Source of the DNA: CAYREV01 sp964423345
GTDB taxonomy: Bacteria; Bacteroidota; Rhodothermia; Balneolales; Balneolaceae
Direction of reading: 5' to 3'
Assembly: GCA_964423345.1 (NCBI GenBank)
Contig: CAYREV010000026.1
Coordinates: forward strand, 1 to 32,846
DNA length: 32,846 nucleotides
Shown here: one piece after another, positions 16,942 through 25,218 of the stretch
Layout of the letters: each line of letters begins with the position of its first letter
Numbering within the stretch: the first letter of the stretch is position 1
Notes under the pieces: generated by a model
Databases searched by the model: none
Told to the model about the DNA's origin: nothing
Seen by the model: the letters and a program-made list of their open reading frames with translations, nothing else
Position numbers and translations under genes: made by a program

Positions 16942-18492
16942 ATGGCATTTTCCGACAGCGATTGGTGGACACGCCTATCCAGGGGCAACCGAATAAACCT
17001 GGCGATTACATTTATTTTGATTGTACTGGGAATCATATTTGCCGGGGAGTTTCAGAAATTCGGCGATCATTACGGTTTTTGGTCGGTACTGCCGCCGCTG
17101 GTGGCTATTGTGCTGGCTTTCTGGACCAAGGAAGTGATCAGCTCCCTTTTTGTCGGTATCGCCCTGGGGGGCGTGATATCGGGACAGCTCAACCTGGTTG
17201 ACGCCTACCTGATTCCCTCCATAGGGACCGAAAATTTTGCTCTCATACTGCTCGTCTATCTCTGGTCGCTCGGGGGGCTGATTGGCATTTGGACCCGCAC
17301 GGGAGGGGCCGAGAAATTTGCCGAGTGGGCCGGCCGTAAGATTGTCCGCGGAAAGAAAAGCGCCAAATTTTTCACCTGGATGATGGGTCTCGTATTTCAC
17401 CAGGGAGGGACCATCAGTACGGTTCTGACGGGCGCGACGGTACGCCCGTTGGCCGACAAGCATGGGGTTTCTCATGAGGAGCTTTCCTATATGGTAGACT
17501 CCACCGCTTCCCCGGCGGCGACGATCATCCCCTTTAACGTATGGCCCTTCTATATAGCGGGACTGGTTGTCGGTACCATTCCCCTTTTTCAGACGGAGCA
17601 GGATGTAATTCTCTTTTTTATCGACGCTATCCCCTTTAATTTCTACGGAATATTTGCGCTGGTTATCACCCTGCTGTTTGCCTGGAACATGCTGCCCTGG
17701 GTGCCCGGCAAAAAGATGAGGGCCGCTATCAAACGTTCACAGGAAACGGGCCGGCTGGATCGGGAGGGGGCCGAGCCCATGTCGTCGGCGGAGCTGACCG
17801 ACATGGATATACCGGAGGACTATAACCCCGGCCTCATCGACTTCTTCGGACCCATCGGCACGCTGCTGGGGGTGGCGATCATCCCGTATCTGATCAGTTA
17901 TTTTGTGCTTAACCAAACCGAAGATCCCGTATTGCTCATAGCCGAAGCATTTGTCCTGGCCGTTCTCGCGGGAATATTTATCGCCCTGGTGAAGGGAATG
18001 GACCTGCAAACGGCCATCGATGGATTCGTGGACGGATGCAAGGGGGTGACCATAGGAGCCATCATCCTGGCCCTGGCCGTGACGCTTAAGAGTGTGGCCG
18101 AATCGGTGGGAACTGCCGAATATATTGTTGCCTTGACCGGCGACGCCATCGCCCCGCTGTTTTTGCCGGCCATACTGATGATCCTGTGCATGATTATCGC
18201 TTTTTCGGCGGGAACTTCATGGGGGACCTATGCGGTGGTGTTTCCGGTAGCGATGCCGCTGGCGTGGGCCGTGCTGCCCGACCCGTTTTTTATCACCTTG
18301 TGTTTCGGAGCCGTCGTGGGGGGAAGCGTGTTTGGCGACCAGTGTTCGCCCATATCGGATACGACCATCCTTTCGTCGCTGGCCACGGGTTGTGACCTGA
18401 TGGATCACGTCTACACCCAGGCGCCGCTTGCCCTTACCGCAGCAGGGTTGAGTGCGGCACTGTATACCCTGATGGTGATGCTGTTTGTGTAG
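16942..18492 (+). CDS. nhaC: Na+/H+ antiporter, NhaC family
   Basis: A 516-aa polytopic transporter. Blocks typical of NhaC-type proteins include LWSLGGLIGIWTRTGG (about 107-122), a VFHQGGTISTVLTGATVRPLAD segment near 150-171 and, near the C-terminus, FSAGTSWGTYAVVFP with VVGGSVFGDQCSPISDTT, the acidic and polar motif expected at the ion path. It exchanges cytoplasmic Na+ for external H+ and matches the salt-linked gene content of the window. Some relatives exchange other substrates such as malate-lactate or tyramine-arginine pairs, so ion specificity is inferred. It is divergent from plsC and converges on mscL with 11 bp between stops. Confidence 0.88.
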   Translation: MAFSDSDWWTRLSRGNRINLAITFILIVLGIIFAGEFQKFGDHYGFWSVLPPLVAIVLAFWTKEVISSLFVGIALGGVISGQLNLVDAYLIPSIGTENFALILLVYLWSLGGLIGIWTRTGGAEKFAEWAGRKIVRGKKSAKFFTWMMGLVFHQGGTISTVLTGATVRPLADKHGVSHEELSYMVDSTASPAATIIPFNVWPFYIAGLVVGTIPLFQTEQDVILFFIDAIPFNFYGIFALVITLLFAWNMLPWVPGKKMRAAIKRSQETGRLDREGAEPMSSAELTDMDIPEDYNPGLIDFFGPIGTLLGVAIIPYLISYFVLNQTEDPVLLIAEAFVLAVLAGIFIALVKGMDLQTAIDGFVDGCKGVTIGAIILALAVTLKSVAESVGTAEYIVALTGDAIAPLFLPAILMILCMIIAFSAGTSWGTYAVVFPVAMPLAWAVLPDPFFITLCFGAVVGGSVFGDQCSPISDTTILSSLATGCDLMDHVYTQAPLALTAAGLSAALYTLMVMLFV

Positions 18493-18503
18493 GCGGGATC
18501 ACA

Positions 18504-18965
18504 TCATTTTTCCGGCTCAAGCTCGGAGGTGCAGTGTGGGCAGCGGGTCGCTTCAATATCGATTTCACCGCGGCAGTAGGGGCATTTTTTTATTTTCGGG
18601 ACTGCCGGTTCGGGTGCTTCTTGGGGCCTTTTCAACTTGTTGATGTATTTGACCAGCAGAAAAACAGCGAAGGAGACCAGCGCAAAGCTGATGAAGGCAT
18701 TGATAAAATTGCCGTATTTGATAATTACGGCACCGGCTTCCTGGGCCGCCTGCAGGGTGGGATAGGGGCCGGGCACTTTGCCCTCTTTGAGGACGACAAA
18801 GATGTTGGCGAAGTCGATGTTGCTGGTGAGCATGCCCAGGGCCGGCATCAGCACATCCTTTACGAGCGACTGAACCACGCTGGTAAAGGCGGCGCCAATA
18901 ATAATGCCCACAGCCATATCGATGACATTGCCCCGTACGGCGAACTCCTTAAATTCTTTCCACAT
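18504..18965 (-). CDS. mscL: Large-conductance mechanosensitive channel MscL with C-terminal zinc ribbon
   Basis: A 153-aa channel subunit that opens under membrane tension to release solutes during hypo-osmotic shock. The N-terminus FKEFAVRGNVIDMAVG and the TM1 pore helix IIIGAAFTSVVQSLVKD are diagnostic. TM2 runs from about 86 to 107 (NFINAFISFALVSFAVFLLV). Instead of ending in the usual short helical bundle, the protein carries a linker rich in Pro and Glu and then CPYC (128-131) and CPHC (142-145), a rubredoxin-like zinc ribbon. This places the channel's cytoplasmic end under possible metal or redox influence. Start ATG at 18963-18965. It is convergent with nhaC, another osmotic/ion gene. 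Confidence 0.95.
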   Translation of the reverse strand: MWKEFKEFAVRGNVIDMAVGIIIGAAFTSVVQSLVKDVLMPALGMLTSNIDFANIFVVLKEGKVPGPYPTLQAAQEAGAVIIKYGNFINAFISFALVSFAVFLLVKYINKLKRPQEAPEPAVPKIKKCPYCRGEIDIEATRCPHCTSELEPEK

Positions 18966-19073
18966 GTGACCTAAAGGTTAATTGAGATGTATGTTCAGCT
19001 AATGGCGTGATCGGGTGACCATAGATACAGCTTCCCCTGAATCCAGCCAACATAAGTTGAATTAAAGGTGGTA

Positions 19074-19247
19074 CTAATTTTGCGGGATGACGGCGGATAT
19101 GGCCTGTAGGTCCAGGTAGTATTCCTCCAGCTCTTCTCCCCCAGGCCCTATGACATTCACCTTGTCGAGGACGTCGTTCAGTTCAATGGATTCAGCCTCG
19201 ATGGTTTCGGTCACTCCGCTTTCAAAGATGATTTTGAAGGACTTCAT
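19074..19247 (-). CDS. Small hypothetical protein (57 aa) downstream of ftsH
   Basis: An open frame from ATG (19245-19247) to TAG (19074-19076) encodes 57 residues: it begins MKSFKIIFESGVTETIEAES, has a VIGPGGEELEEYY centre and ends AVIPQN. It is acidic, with no Cys, no membrane segment and no signal peptide, and alternating hydrophobic positions suggest a small beta-rich fold. It begins 24 bp after the ftsH stop on the same strand, so it is probably the last gene of the ftsH transcript. No family is recognised. Codon use and GC match the neighbours, supporting a real gene rather than a chance frame; no clear Shine-Dalgarno site is present. Confidence 0.55.
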   Translation of the reverse strand: MKSFKIIFESGVTETIEAESIELNDVLDKVNVIGPGGEELEEYYLDLQAISAVIPQN

Positions 19248-19271
19248 AGACGAAAAATTTTATTTTCGTTT

Positions 19272-21260
19272 CTATTCCTGCTGGCTTTTTTGCTTGGGTT
19301 CCTGTTGTTCTTGCTGCTCGTCTTCTTCCTGTTCATTCCTGTCGTCGGTTCCATTTTCAAGCCAGTCCATAACCCTGGTTCCCGAAACCTCCTCTTTTTC
19401 CAGCAGCTCTTCGGCGAGCCGGTCGAGCACGTCGCGGTGCTCTTTGATGGTGGATATGGCTTTGTCAAAGGCTTCCCGGAGAATGCGTTGAACCTCCTCG
19501 TCGATCTCACGGGCGGTGCTGTCGCTGTATTCCCGCTGGCTGCCGATTTCATCGCCCAGGAACACCTGATCACGCTGCCCCCCGAAAGCCATATTGTCAA
19601 ACTTCTCGCTCATGCCCCAGTCGAGCACCATCTTGCGGGCCAGCTTGGTGAGCTGTTTGAGGTCGTTTTCCGCACCGCTGGTGGAAGTGTCAAAAATAAG
19701 GTTTTCAGCTGCGCGGCCGCCCATCATCACCGCCATGCGGTCGAGCATATACTCCTTGTTGTAGAGCAGTTTCTCCCTTTCGGGCAGCTGCTGGGTGACG
19801 CCCATGGCTTTGCCCCGAGGGATGATCGTCACCTTGTGGACGGGATCGGCATTGGGTAGCACGGCCGCTACGACTGCGTGTCCCGATTCATGATAGGCCA
19901 GCAGCTTTTTCTCCTCATCCGACAGGCGGAGTCCTTCGCGTTTGAGGCCCATCATCACCTTGTCGCGCGCCTGGTCAATATCCTCCTGGTTGACTGCTTT
20001 GCGCTTGTGCCGGGCGGCAATAAGGGCCGCTTCGTTGAGCAGGTTCTTGAGATCGGCCCCGCTGAAACCGGGAGTGGAGCGTGCGATCTCTTCGAGGTCC
20101 ACCTGGTCGGATATCTTCTTATTTTTGGCGTGAATCTCCAGTATATCTTTCCGGTGTTTCTGGGTCGGCAGGTTGACGGTAATCTGCCGGTCGAAGCGTC
20201 CCGGACGAAGCAAAGCCTTGTCGAGAATGTCCGGGCGGTTGGTCGCCGCCATCACCACAACCCCCTGGTTGGGTTCAAATCCATCGAGTTCCGAAAGCAT
20301 CTGGTTGAGCGTCTGCTCCCTTTCATCGTGTCCCCCGCCCAGGCCGGCTCCGCGTTTGCGTCCGATGGAGTCCAACTCGTCGATAAAGATGATGCTCGGG
20401 GACTTCTCCTTCGCCTTGTTGAACATATCGCGGACGCGTTTGGCGCCCACCCCTACGAACATCTCCATGAAATCCGATCCCGTAATGGTGAAAAAGGGAA
20501 CGCCCGCCTCGCCGGCTACGGCGCGGGCCAGCAGGGTTTTGCCGGTCCCCGGAGGGCCCACGAGCAGGACGCCGCGCGGGATCTCCCCGCCAAGGGCATC
20601 AAATTGGTCCGGGCTCTTCAGAAAGCTGGTAATCTCCTTGAGTTCGGTTTTGGCTCCCTTGAGGCCGGCCACGTCGTCGAAAGTAGTATTAACTTTTTCC
20701 GCATCCTGCAGCTTTGCCTTGCTCTTGCCGATGTTGAACATGTTTTTGCCCTGCATCTGCATCTGGCGGAAAAACTGCATACCTATAAAAAACAGGAACA
20801 ACAGGGGGAGTCCCCAGATAAGTACGGTCCACCAGTCAAAATTGCTTTTGGGTATATTCTGGACCTGTACGTTATGCTCCTCCAGCAGCTGCATCAGCTC
20901 CTCGTCCCCGAAAGAGGGGAGGTAGGTGACAAAATTCTTGCTCCGGGCGGTATCGCTGGGGCTTTCCCGGAAGGTGGTCTTCTGTTTCAGCGTTCCGCGC
21001 ACTTCCTCCCCTTGCACAACCACTTTTTGTACATTTCCCTGCTTCAGCTGCTGGCGGAAAGTGCTGTAGTCTATATTGGGAGGTCCCCCGAAGATACCGC
21101 CTCCCTGCGAGCTGACCAGCCACATAATGAAAATGCCGGCAATAAGAATCCAGAAAAAATAGCGTTGGTTTCCGCTACCCGGCCGCTGGGGCTTTTGGCG
21201 GGGAGATTTTGGAGGCCCGTCCAGGTTGGAGTCGGAGTCAGACTTTTTGTTTTCAGCCAT
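19272..21260 (-). CDS. ftsH: ATP-dependent zinc metalloprotease FtsH
   Basis: A 662-aa membrane-bound AAA+ protease that extracts and degrades misfolded or regulatory proteins. Two transmembrane helices (about 34-49 and 143-163) flank a periplasmic domain. The AAA module has Walker A GPPGTGKT (235-242), pore loop FVGVGA (268-273) and Walker B IIFIDELD (290-297). The zinc site is HESGH (457-461), with Asp533 in the GAENDL segment as third ligand. The N-terminus has a proline- and lysine-rich cytoplasmic extension and the C-terminus ends in a Gln/Glu-rich tail (about 640-662). A small 57-aa ORF follows 24 bp downstream; tRNA-Lys lies upstream on the same strand and has its own terminator, so ftsH probably has a separate promoter in 21261-21360. 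Confidence 0.98.
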   Translation of the reverse strand: MAENKKSDSDSNLDGPPKSPRQKPQRPGSGNQRYFFWILIAGIFIMWLVSSQGGGIFGGPPNIDYSTFRQQLKQGNVQKVVVQGEEVRGTLKQKTTFRESPSDTARSKNFVTYLPSFGDEELMQLLEEHNVQVQNIPKSNFDWWTVLIWGLPLLFLFFIGMQFFRQMQMQGKNMFNIGKSKAKLQDAEKVNTTFDDVAGLKGAKTELKEITSFLKSPDQFDALGGEIPRGVLLVGPPGTGKTLLARAVAGEAGVPFFTITGSDFMEMFVGVGAKRVRDMFNKAKEKSPSIIFIDELDSIGRKRGAGLGGGHDEREQTLNQMLSELDGFEPNQGVVVMAATNRPDILDKALLRPGRFDRQITVNLPTQKHRKDILEIHAKNKKISDQVDLEEIARSTPGFSGADLKNLLNEAALIAARHKRKAVNQEDIDQARDKVMMGLKREGLRLSDEEKKLLAYHESGHAVVAAVLPNADPVHKVTIIPRGKAMGVTQQLPEREKLLYNKEYMLDRMAVMMGGRAAENLIFDTSTSGAENDLKQLTKLARKMVLDWGMSEKFDNMAFGGQRDQVFLGDEIGSQREYSDSTAREIDEEVQRILREAFDKAISTIKEHRDVLDRLAEELLEKEEVSGTRVMDWLENGTDDRNEQEEDEQQEQQEPKQKSQQE

Positions 21261-21362
21261 AAATAATAGTGCCTAAGCGATAAAACGAATAAGTTAAACA
21301 GTCAGTTAGTAGGATTAACGAAATATACAATGCAAGTAATTCCATTAACAGTCGGTGCGGCT

Positions 21363-21403
21363 GTAAAAAATAAAAGCTCCTGGGCTATCCACCGGCAGGA
21401 GCT
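21363..21403 (-). terminator. Rho-independent terminator after tRNA-Lys
   Basis: Perfect 8-bp inverted repeat AGCTCCTG (21375-21382) / CAGGAGCT (21396-21403) with a 13-nt loop. On the minus strand it is followed by a T-rich tail (21363-21374). It lies about 40 bp after the tRNA 3' end and ends transcription before the ftsH promoter region. Confidence 0.85.
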
Positions 21404-21443
21404 GAAGAGTTAATTAAATCAAATCGTATAGATGTTTCGGTGT

Positions 21444-21515
21444 GAGTCGGGAGGGGATCGAACCCTCGACCCACGGCTTAAAAGGCCGTTGCTCTACCAT
21501 CTGAGCTACCGACTC
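21444..21515 (-). tRNA. tRNA-Lys (anticodon TTT)
   Basis: A 72-nt cloverleaf read on the minus strand. The acceptor stem is GAGTCGG pairing perfectly with CCGACTC, the D stem is GCTC/GAGC, and the anticodon stem ACGGC/GCCGT holds the loop CTTTTAA (anticodon TTT, lysine). A GGGTC variable region is followed by T stem GAGGG/CCCTC with TTCGATC loop. The 3' CCA is not encoded (the next bases are ACA). No second tRNA is adjacent. Confidence 0.97.
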
Positions 21516-21534
21516 TCGGGGTTAAAAGAGATTC

Positions 21535-21567
21535 CAAATATACGGCTTTATGCGATTTAATTTCAAA
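21535..21567 (-). promoter_or_regulatory. Bacteroidota-type promoter for tRNA-Lys
   Basis: On the minus strand TTTG (21564-21567), a 21-nt spacer and TATATTTG (21535-21542) match the Bacteroidota housekeeping pattern TTTG...TAnnTTTG. The -7 element ends 20 bp before the mature tRNA 5' end, which would give a short leader removed by RNase P. The fit in sequence, spacing and position supports it. Confidence 0.6.
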
Positions 21568-21685
21568 CGTTATTTGGGAAAAATTCCAGGGACGGGGTAC
21601 GGGTAATTATTTCACCGGGAATTAAACTTTAGCGGCTGGAATTAATACCTTGTTGCGAAGATAAATTCAAAGAAGATATTTAAGA

Positions 21686-22639
21686 GTGAAAGCGGAAAAC
21701 CTGCTCAATAAACGGGTATATCCCATCAGTATTCCAACTCCCTTTGCCGTGGGAGAGGTCTATAGTTATCTCATCAACGACGAAAAAAAAGTGCTGGTGG
21801 ATTGCGGGCACATGTCCGATGAATCCTGGGCGCTGTTAATCCGGCGTCTCAGAGAGCAGAATATTGAAATAGAAGATATTGATGAAATTTGGCTTACGCA
21901 CGGCCACCCGGATCATTTCGGGCAGGCGGCGAGGGTGGCGGAACAGTCGGGAGCCGTTGTAAGAGGCCACCCCAAAGAGCGTTCCAACTTCGCCTGCAAC
22001 GATGACCGGGAGCTTTTCCGGGCTTTCTTCGAACGATACGGCATACCATCCGGGCAAATAGGGCATATGGTGGAACAGCTGGACTGGCTGCAGCAGTACC
22101 AGGAGCCTGTGGAGCCGGAATGGATCACCGAGCAGTCGGAGCTCAGCACCGGCCGCCTTGCGTTCAGGGTCAGGCATACGCCGGGCCACGCACCGGGCCA
22201 CGTCTGCTACTATTCGGATAACGGTATCGTCTTCGGCGGGGATGTGCTGTTAAAGGACACCAGTACCAATGCCCTGATAAATTTCGATCCCGACACCGGC
22301 AAAAGGAACCGGAGCCTGCTGCAGTACAGGCAGACCCTGAGCTGGATGAAGGAGCTGGAGGGGCTCGTCCTGCCCGGCCACGGTGAGTTCATTCATTCGC
22401 CGGCCGGGGTGGCCGGCCACCACCTGGACAACCAGGAGGTTAGATACCGGCGAATACTCAAGCTTCTCGGGCAGAAAGCCCGCAGCCTGCCCGAACTGGC
22501 CCTCAGGCTGTTTCCGGATGCGGTGAGGGGTGGCGATATTTTTCTCGTACTTTCGGAAGTGATGGGATATTTGGACTGGGGCATGGAGGAAGAAAAAGTG
22601 CAGATGGAGGATGGGGTGTTCGCCCGGAAAGGGGCTTGA
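21686..22639 (+). CDS. MBL-fold metallo-hydrolase
   Basis: A 317-aa metallo-beta-lactamase superfamily hydrolase. The metal-binding core THGHPDHFGQ (about 72-81) matches HxHxDH with a Pro insertion typical of the glyoxalase II-like branch. Further ligands are seen in HTPGHAPGHVCYY (about 163-175) and in GGDVLL (about 185-190), and LPGHGEFI gives a final His. The C-terminal 80 residues form a helical winged-helix-like tail, as in LACTB2-type and related hydrolases. The substrate is unknown; thioesters, lactones and RNA are all handled by relatives. The start is a GTG; the next Met (about 43) would cut into the fold, so GTG is preferred. HIT and aroQ follow on the same strand 70 bp downstream. 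Confidence 0.9.
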   Translation: MKAENLLNKRVYPISIPTPFAVGEVYSYLINDEKKVLVDCGHMSDESWALLIRRLREQNIEIEDIDEIWLTHGHPDHFGQAARVAEQSGAVVRGHPKERSNFACNDDRELFRAFFERYGIPSGQIGHMVEQLDWLQQYQEPVEPEWITEQSELSTGRLAFRVRHTPGHAPGHVCYYSDNGIVFGGDVLLKDTSTNALINFDPDTGKRNRSLLQYRQTLSWMKELEGLVLPGHGEFIHSPAGVAGHHLDNQEVRYRRILKLLGQKARSLPELALRLFPDAVRGGDIFLVLSEVMGYLDWGMEEEKVQMEDGVFARKGA

Positions 22640-22709
22640 GGTTTTTAGATGTGTATTTCTGTGCTTAAACACCTATCATTCAAAGAAATCGTAAATAAGC
22701 ACCCAGAAT

Positions 22710-23108
22710 ATGGCTACGATATTTACCAAGATTATCCGGGGCGATATTCCCTGCCACAAGATTGCGGAGGACGACCACCACTTCGCATTCCTGGATATCA
22801 ATCCCATTTCGGAAGGGCATACCCTGGCGGTCCCCAAGAAGGAAACCGATTACTTTTTTGATCTTTCCGAGGAGGAGATGCACCGCCTGATGAGTTTTTC
22901 CCGGAAGATTGCCAAAGGGATTGACCGGGCCCTGGAGCCCCTGCGAACCGGGGTCATCATACAGGGTTTGGAAGTGCCGCATGCCCATGTGCACCTTATC
23001 CCGCTCTATACAAAAACACAGGTAATGGCTTTGGGGCATAATGTAGAGGTAAGCGAGGATCGAATGGAAGAGTTGGCCGGCATCATCGGCCGGGAGGTGC
23101 AATTATGA
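22710..23108 (+). CDS. HIT family protein (HINT-like purine nucleotide phosphoramidase)
   Basis: A 132-aa histidine triad protein of the housekeeping HINT-like type. It begins MATIFTKIIRGDIPCHKI, has the ISEGHTLAVPKKE strand, and ends in the triad VPHAHVHLIPL (His91, His93, His95). Enzymes of this kind hydrolyse aminoacyl-adenylates or AMP-phosphoramidates. The stop overlaps the aroQ start by 4 bp (ATGA), so the two are translationally coupled. The N-terminal Cys pair of the HIT protein at 172-552 is absent, and only the generic fold is shared between the two. Confidence 0.93.
   Translation: MATIFTKIIRGDIPCHKIAEDDHHFAFLDINPISEGHTLAVPKKETDYFFDLSEEEMHRLMSFSRKIAKGIDRALEPLRTGVIIQGLEVPHAHVHLIPLYTKTQVMALGHNVEVSEDRMEELAGIIGREVQL
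23092..23097 (+). promoter_or_regulatory. Shine-Dalgarno site of aroQ
   Basis: GGGAGG, 7 nt before the aroQ ATG and inside the end of the HIT gene. It supports both the aroQ start and coupled translation. Confidence 0.65.
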
Positions 23109-23539
23109 AACTGTTTGTACTCAACGGCCCCAACCTTAATATGCTGGGTAAGCGTGATACCGGTCAATATGGAACCGATACCCTGAAGGATATTGAGAAT
23201 ATGCTCATTGAGGCTTTCCCCGGCCATGAGATGACGTTTTTCCAGAGCAATATTGAAGGAGAGCTGGTTAACGCCATACAGTCGCTGGCCGATGAAGCCG
23301 AGTATGAGGGGCTCATCGCCAATTTCGGGGGCTATACCCATACGTCCGTTGCCATCCGGGATGCACTTGAAATACTGGATTTGCCTATAGTAGAGGTGCA
23401 TTTATCCAATATCCACGCCCGTGAGGAATTCAGGGAGCAGTCGCTGACCGGGGCGATGGCCGAAGGCATCATCACCGGTTTCGGGAAACACAGTTATGTG
23501 CTGGGAGTATATGCTATGGAGAACCTTCTAAATTCCTGA
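23105..23539 (+). CDS. aroQ: 3-dehydroquinate dehydratase, type II
   Basis: A 144-aa type II dehydroquinase that removes water from 3-dehydroquinate to give 3-dehydroshikimate in the shikimate pathway. It forms dodecamers in known members. Visible active-site pieces are NGPNLN (7-12), Arg17 and Tyr22 in the flexible lid KRDTGQYG, Asn73 before GGYTHTS, EVHLSN with Glu97 and His99, and Arg106 and Arg110 in HAREEFR. The usual length is about 140-150, so it is complete. A strong ribosome site lies 7 nt upstream and the start overlaps the HIT stop. No other aro genes are adjacent. Confidence 0.95.
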   Translation: MKLFVLNGPNLNMLGKRDTGQYGTDTLKDIENMLIEAFPGHEMTFFQSNIEGELVNAIQSLADEAEYEGLIANFGGYTHTSVAIRDALEILDLPIVEVHLSNIHAREEFREQSLTGAMAEGIITGFGKHSYVLGVYAMENLLNS

Positions 23540-23581
23540 CTTTTATCTTTAGCCGGATGGGTTATGTTCCATATGTGGGAG

Positions 23582-23599
23582 ATAGGCAATTTTGCCTAT
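23582..23599. promoter_or_regulatory. Short perfect inverted repeat upstream of the flippase gene
   Basis: ATAGGCAA and TTGCCTAT are separated by two bases, between aroQ and the flippase. It could be an operator for a dimeric regulator or a small hairpin; there is no T tract after it, so a terminator is unlikely. Confidence 0.3.
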
Positions 23600-23660
23600 G
23601 AACCGGTCAATATTCAGGTGATTTCAATTAGCAATTCGGGATAAACAGTAAACGCTCCGT

Positions 23661-25124
23661 TTGAAAAAACTAAAAGAATTACTTTCCGACACCCTGGTAT
23701 ACGGCATCAGCAGTGTGCTGGCACGTTTCATAAACTACCTGCTGGTTCCCTTCTATACGGATGTATTCAGGCCAGAACAGTACGGCATCGTGGGGTTGGT
23801 TTATTCGGGGATCATGTTCCTCAACGTGGTGTTTACCTTTGGGATGGAGTCGGCCTACCTGCGGTATGCCAAAGAGCGGGAGCGGGCCCGCGACGTGTTC
23901 AAATCCCTTCAGCTGGGACTGCTTGCGGTGGGGTCGGGGCTTGCGCTGCTGCTGTGGTTTATGGCACCGGCCATCATGCCGCTGATGAGCCTGGATCCGG
24001 AGACCAAGGATTTCTACCTGCTTATGATCGGCATTCTCTGGTTCGACACATTGGCCATTATCCCTTTTGCCGAATTGAGGCTGGTGCGCAAGTCCATTCT
24101 CTTTGCCGCTATCCGAACGGGCAACGTACTGCTCAACCTGGGACTGAATTTCTACCTGATCCTGGGGCTGGGCTGGGGCATCGAGGCCGTGTTTGTAGCC
24201 AACCTGGCCGCATCGGCATTGACTACCCTGCTGCTGTGGATCCTTACGGCCAACCTCTGGAAGGGGAGCTGGAGCAAGCAGCTTTTTCGAAAAGCCCTTA
24301 GGTTCGGACTGCCTTTTGTGCCTGCCGGGCTGGGATATGCCATCAACGAAACACTGGACCGGTTCCTTCTCAATAACTACCTCTCCCAGGATACCATCAC
24401 CCAGCTCTACGGGGCCGAGTTTTCGACTGAATCGATCGTGGGGATCTACAATGCCTGTTACAAGCTGGGAGTGTTCATGCTGCTCTTCGTACAGATGTTC
24501 CGCATGGCGTGGCAGCCTTTCTTTCTGCGTCATGCCGATGATGAGGATGCAAAAGAGCTCTACAGCGAGGTGTTTCGCTATTTTAACATAGCGGCAGGCG
24601 TACTATTTCTTTCGGTCGCCCTGTTCGTGGAGCAGATTGTACAGATACGGGTGCCGCTGCTTGATGCCTACATTATCGGGCAGGATTACTGGATGGGCCT
24701 TAATATTGTACCGGTGTTGCTGGGAGCCTACTGGTTCCAGGGGTGGTACATGAATTTTTCGGCGGGTATCTTCATCGAAGAGGAGACGCATATACTGCCC
24801 AAGATCACCCTGGCCGGCGCGGCCATCACGGTGGTGGCCAACCTGGCACTTATCCCCTGGTTCGGCATGATGGGCTCGGCTGTTGCCACCCTGATCAGCT
24901 ATGCCTCGATGGCCCTGCTGCTCTACCACACCAGCTCTTCGGTATATCCCGTCTCCTATCCCATGATACGTGCTTTCCTGACCGTGGCCTTTGCCGCCGC
25001 CCTCCTGATGATACAGCCGCTGCTTGCTTTGTGGGTTGGATCGGAATGGACGGCCGCCCTCCTGTTGTTATTTTTAGGCACGGCCGTTATCAGCGCCATT
25101 GGAATATTCAATTCTGACAGCTAA
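23661..25124 (+). CDS. Oligosaccharide/polysaccharide flippase (MOP/Wzx-like)
   Basis: A 487-aa integral membrane protein with about 12-14 helices. The N-terminal pattern KKLKELLSDTLVYGISSVLAR, followed by FINYLLVPFYTDVFRPEQYG, is typical of Wzx-like members of the MOP superfamily, and the rest fits the polysaccharide biosynthesis C-terminal domain. These proteins move lipid-linked oligosaccharides across the inner membrane for surface polysaccharides or lipopolysaccharide. The start is a TTG at 23661-23663; the first internal Met is at residue 52, so a later start would lose the first helices. No glycosyltransferase lies nearby, so the substrate is not indicated. The 121-bp gap from aroQ suggests its own promoter. 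Confidence 0.88.
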   Translation: MKKLKELLSDTLVYGISSVLARFINYLLVPFYTDVFRPEQYGIVGLVYSGIMFLNVVFTFGMESAYLRYAKERERARDVFKSLQLGLLAVGSGLALLLWFMAPAIMPLMSLDPETKDFYLLMIGILWFDTLAIIPFAELRLVRKSILFAAIRTGNVLLNLGLNFYLILGLGWGIEAVFVANLAASALTTLLLWILTANLWKGSWSKQLFRKALRFGLPFVPAGLGYAINETLDRFLLNNYLSQDTITQLYGAEFSTESIVGIYNACYKLGVFMLLFVQMFRMAWQPFFLRHADDEDAKELYSEVFRYFNIAAGVLFLSVALFVEQIVQIRVPLLDAYIIGQDYWMGLNIVPVLLGAYWFQGWYMNFSAGIFIEEETHILPKITLAGAAITVVANLALIPWFGMMGSAVATLISYASMALLLYHTSSSVYPVSYPMIRAFLTVAFAAALLMIQPLLALWVGSEWTAALLLLFLGTAVISAIGIFNSDS

Positions 25125-25218
25125 GAGCCTTCCGGTTTGTGATGTCTATCGGGAAGGAAGAATGCCGGCGGCCGTCTAAAATTATTATTCAGCAGCGCAA
25201 AACTATTCAGGTATTATT

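Noticed and set aside
19878..21266. Long open frame on the plus strand opposite ftsH
   Set aside because: Antisense to an FtsH with all motifs intact; its translation has no domain and no plausible start context.
21444..21515. tRNA-Lys as an integration site for a mobile element
   Set aside because: No integrase, direct repeat of the tRNA end or composition change is next to it; the AT-rich island is 20 kb away.
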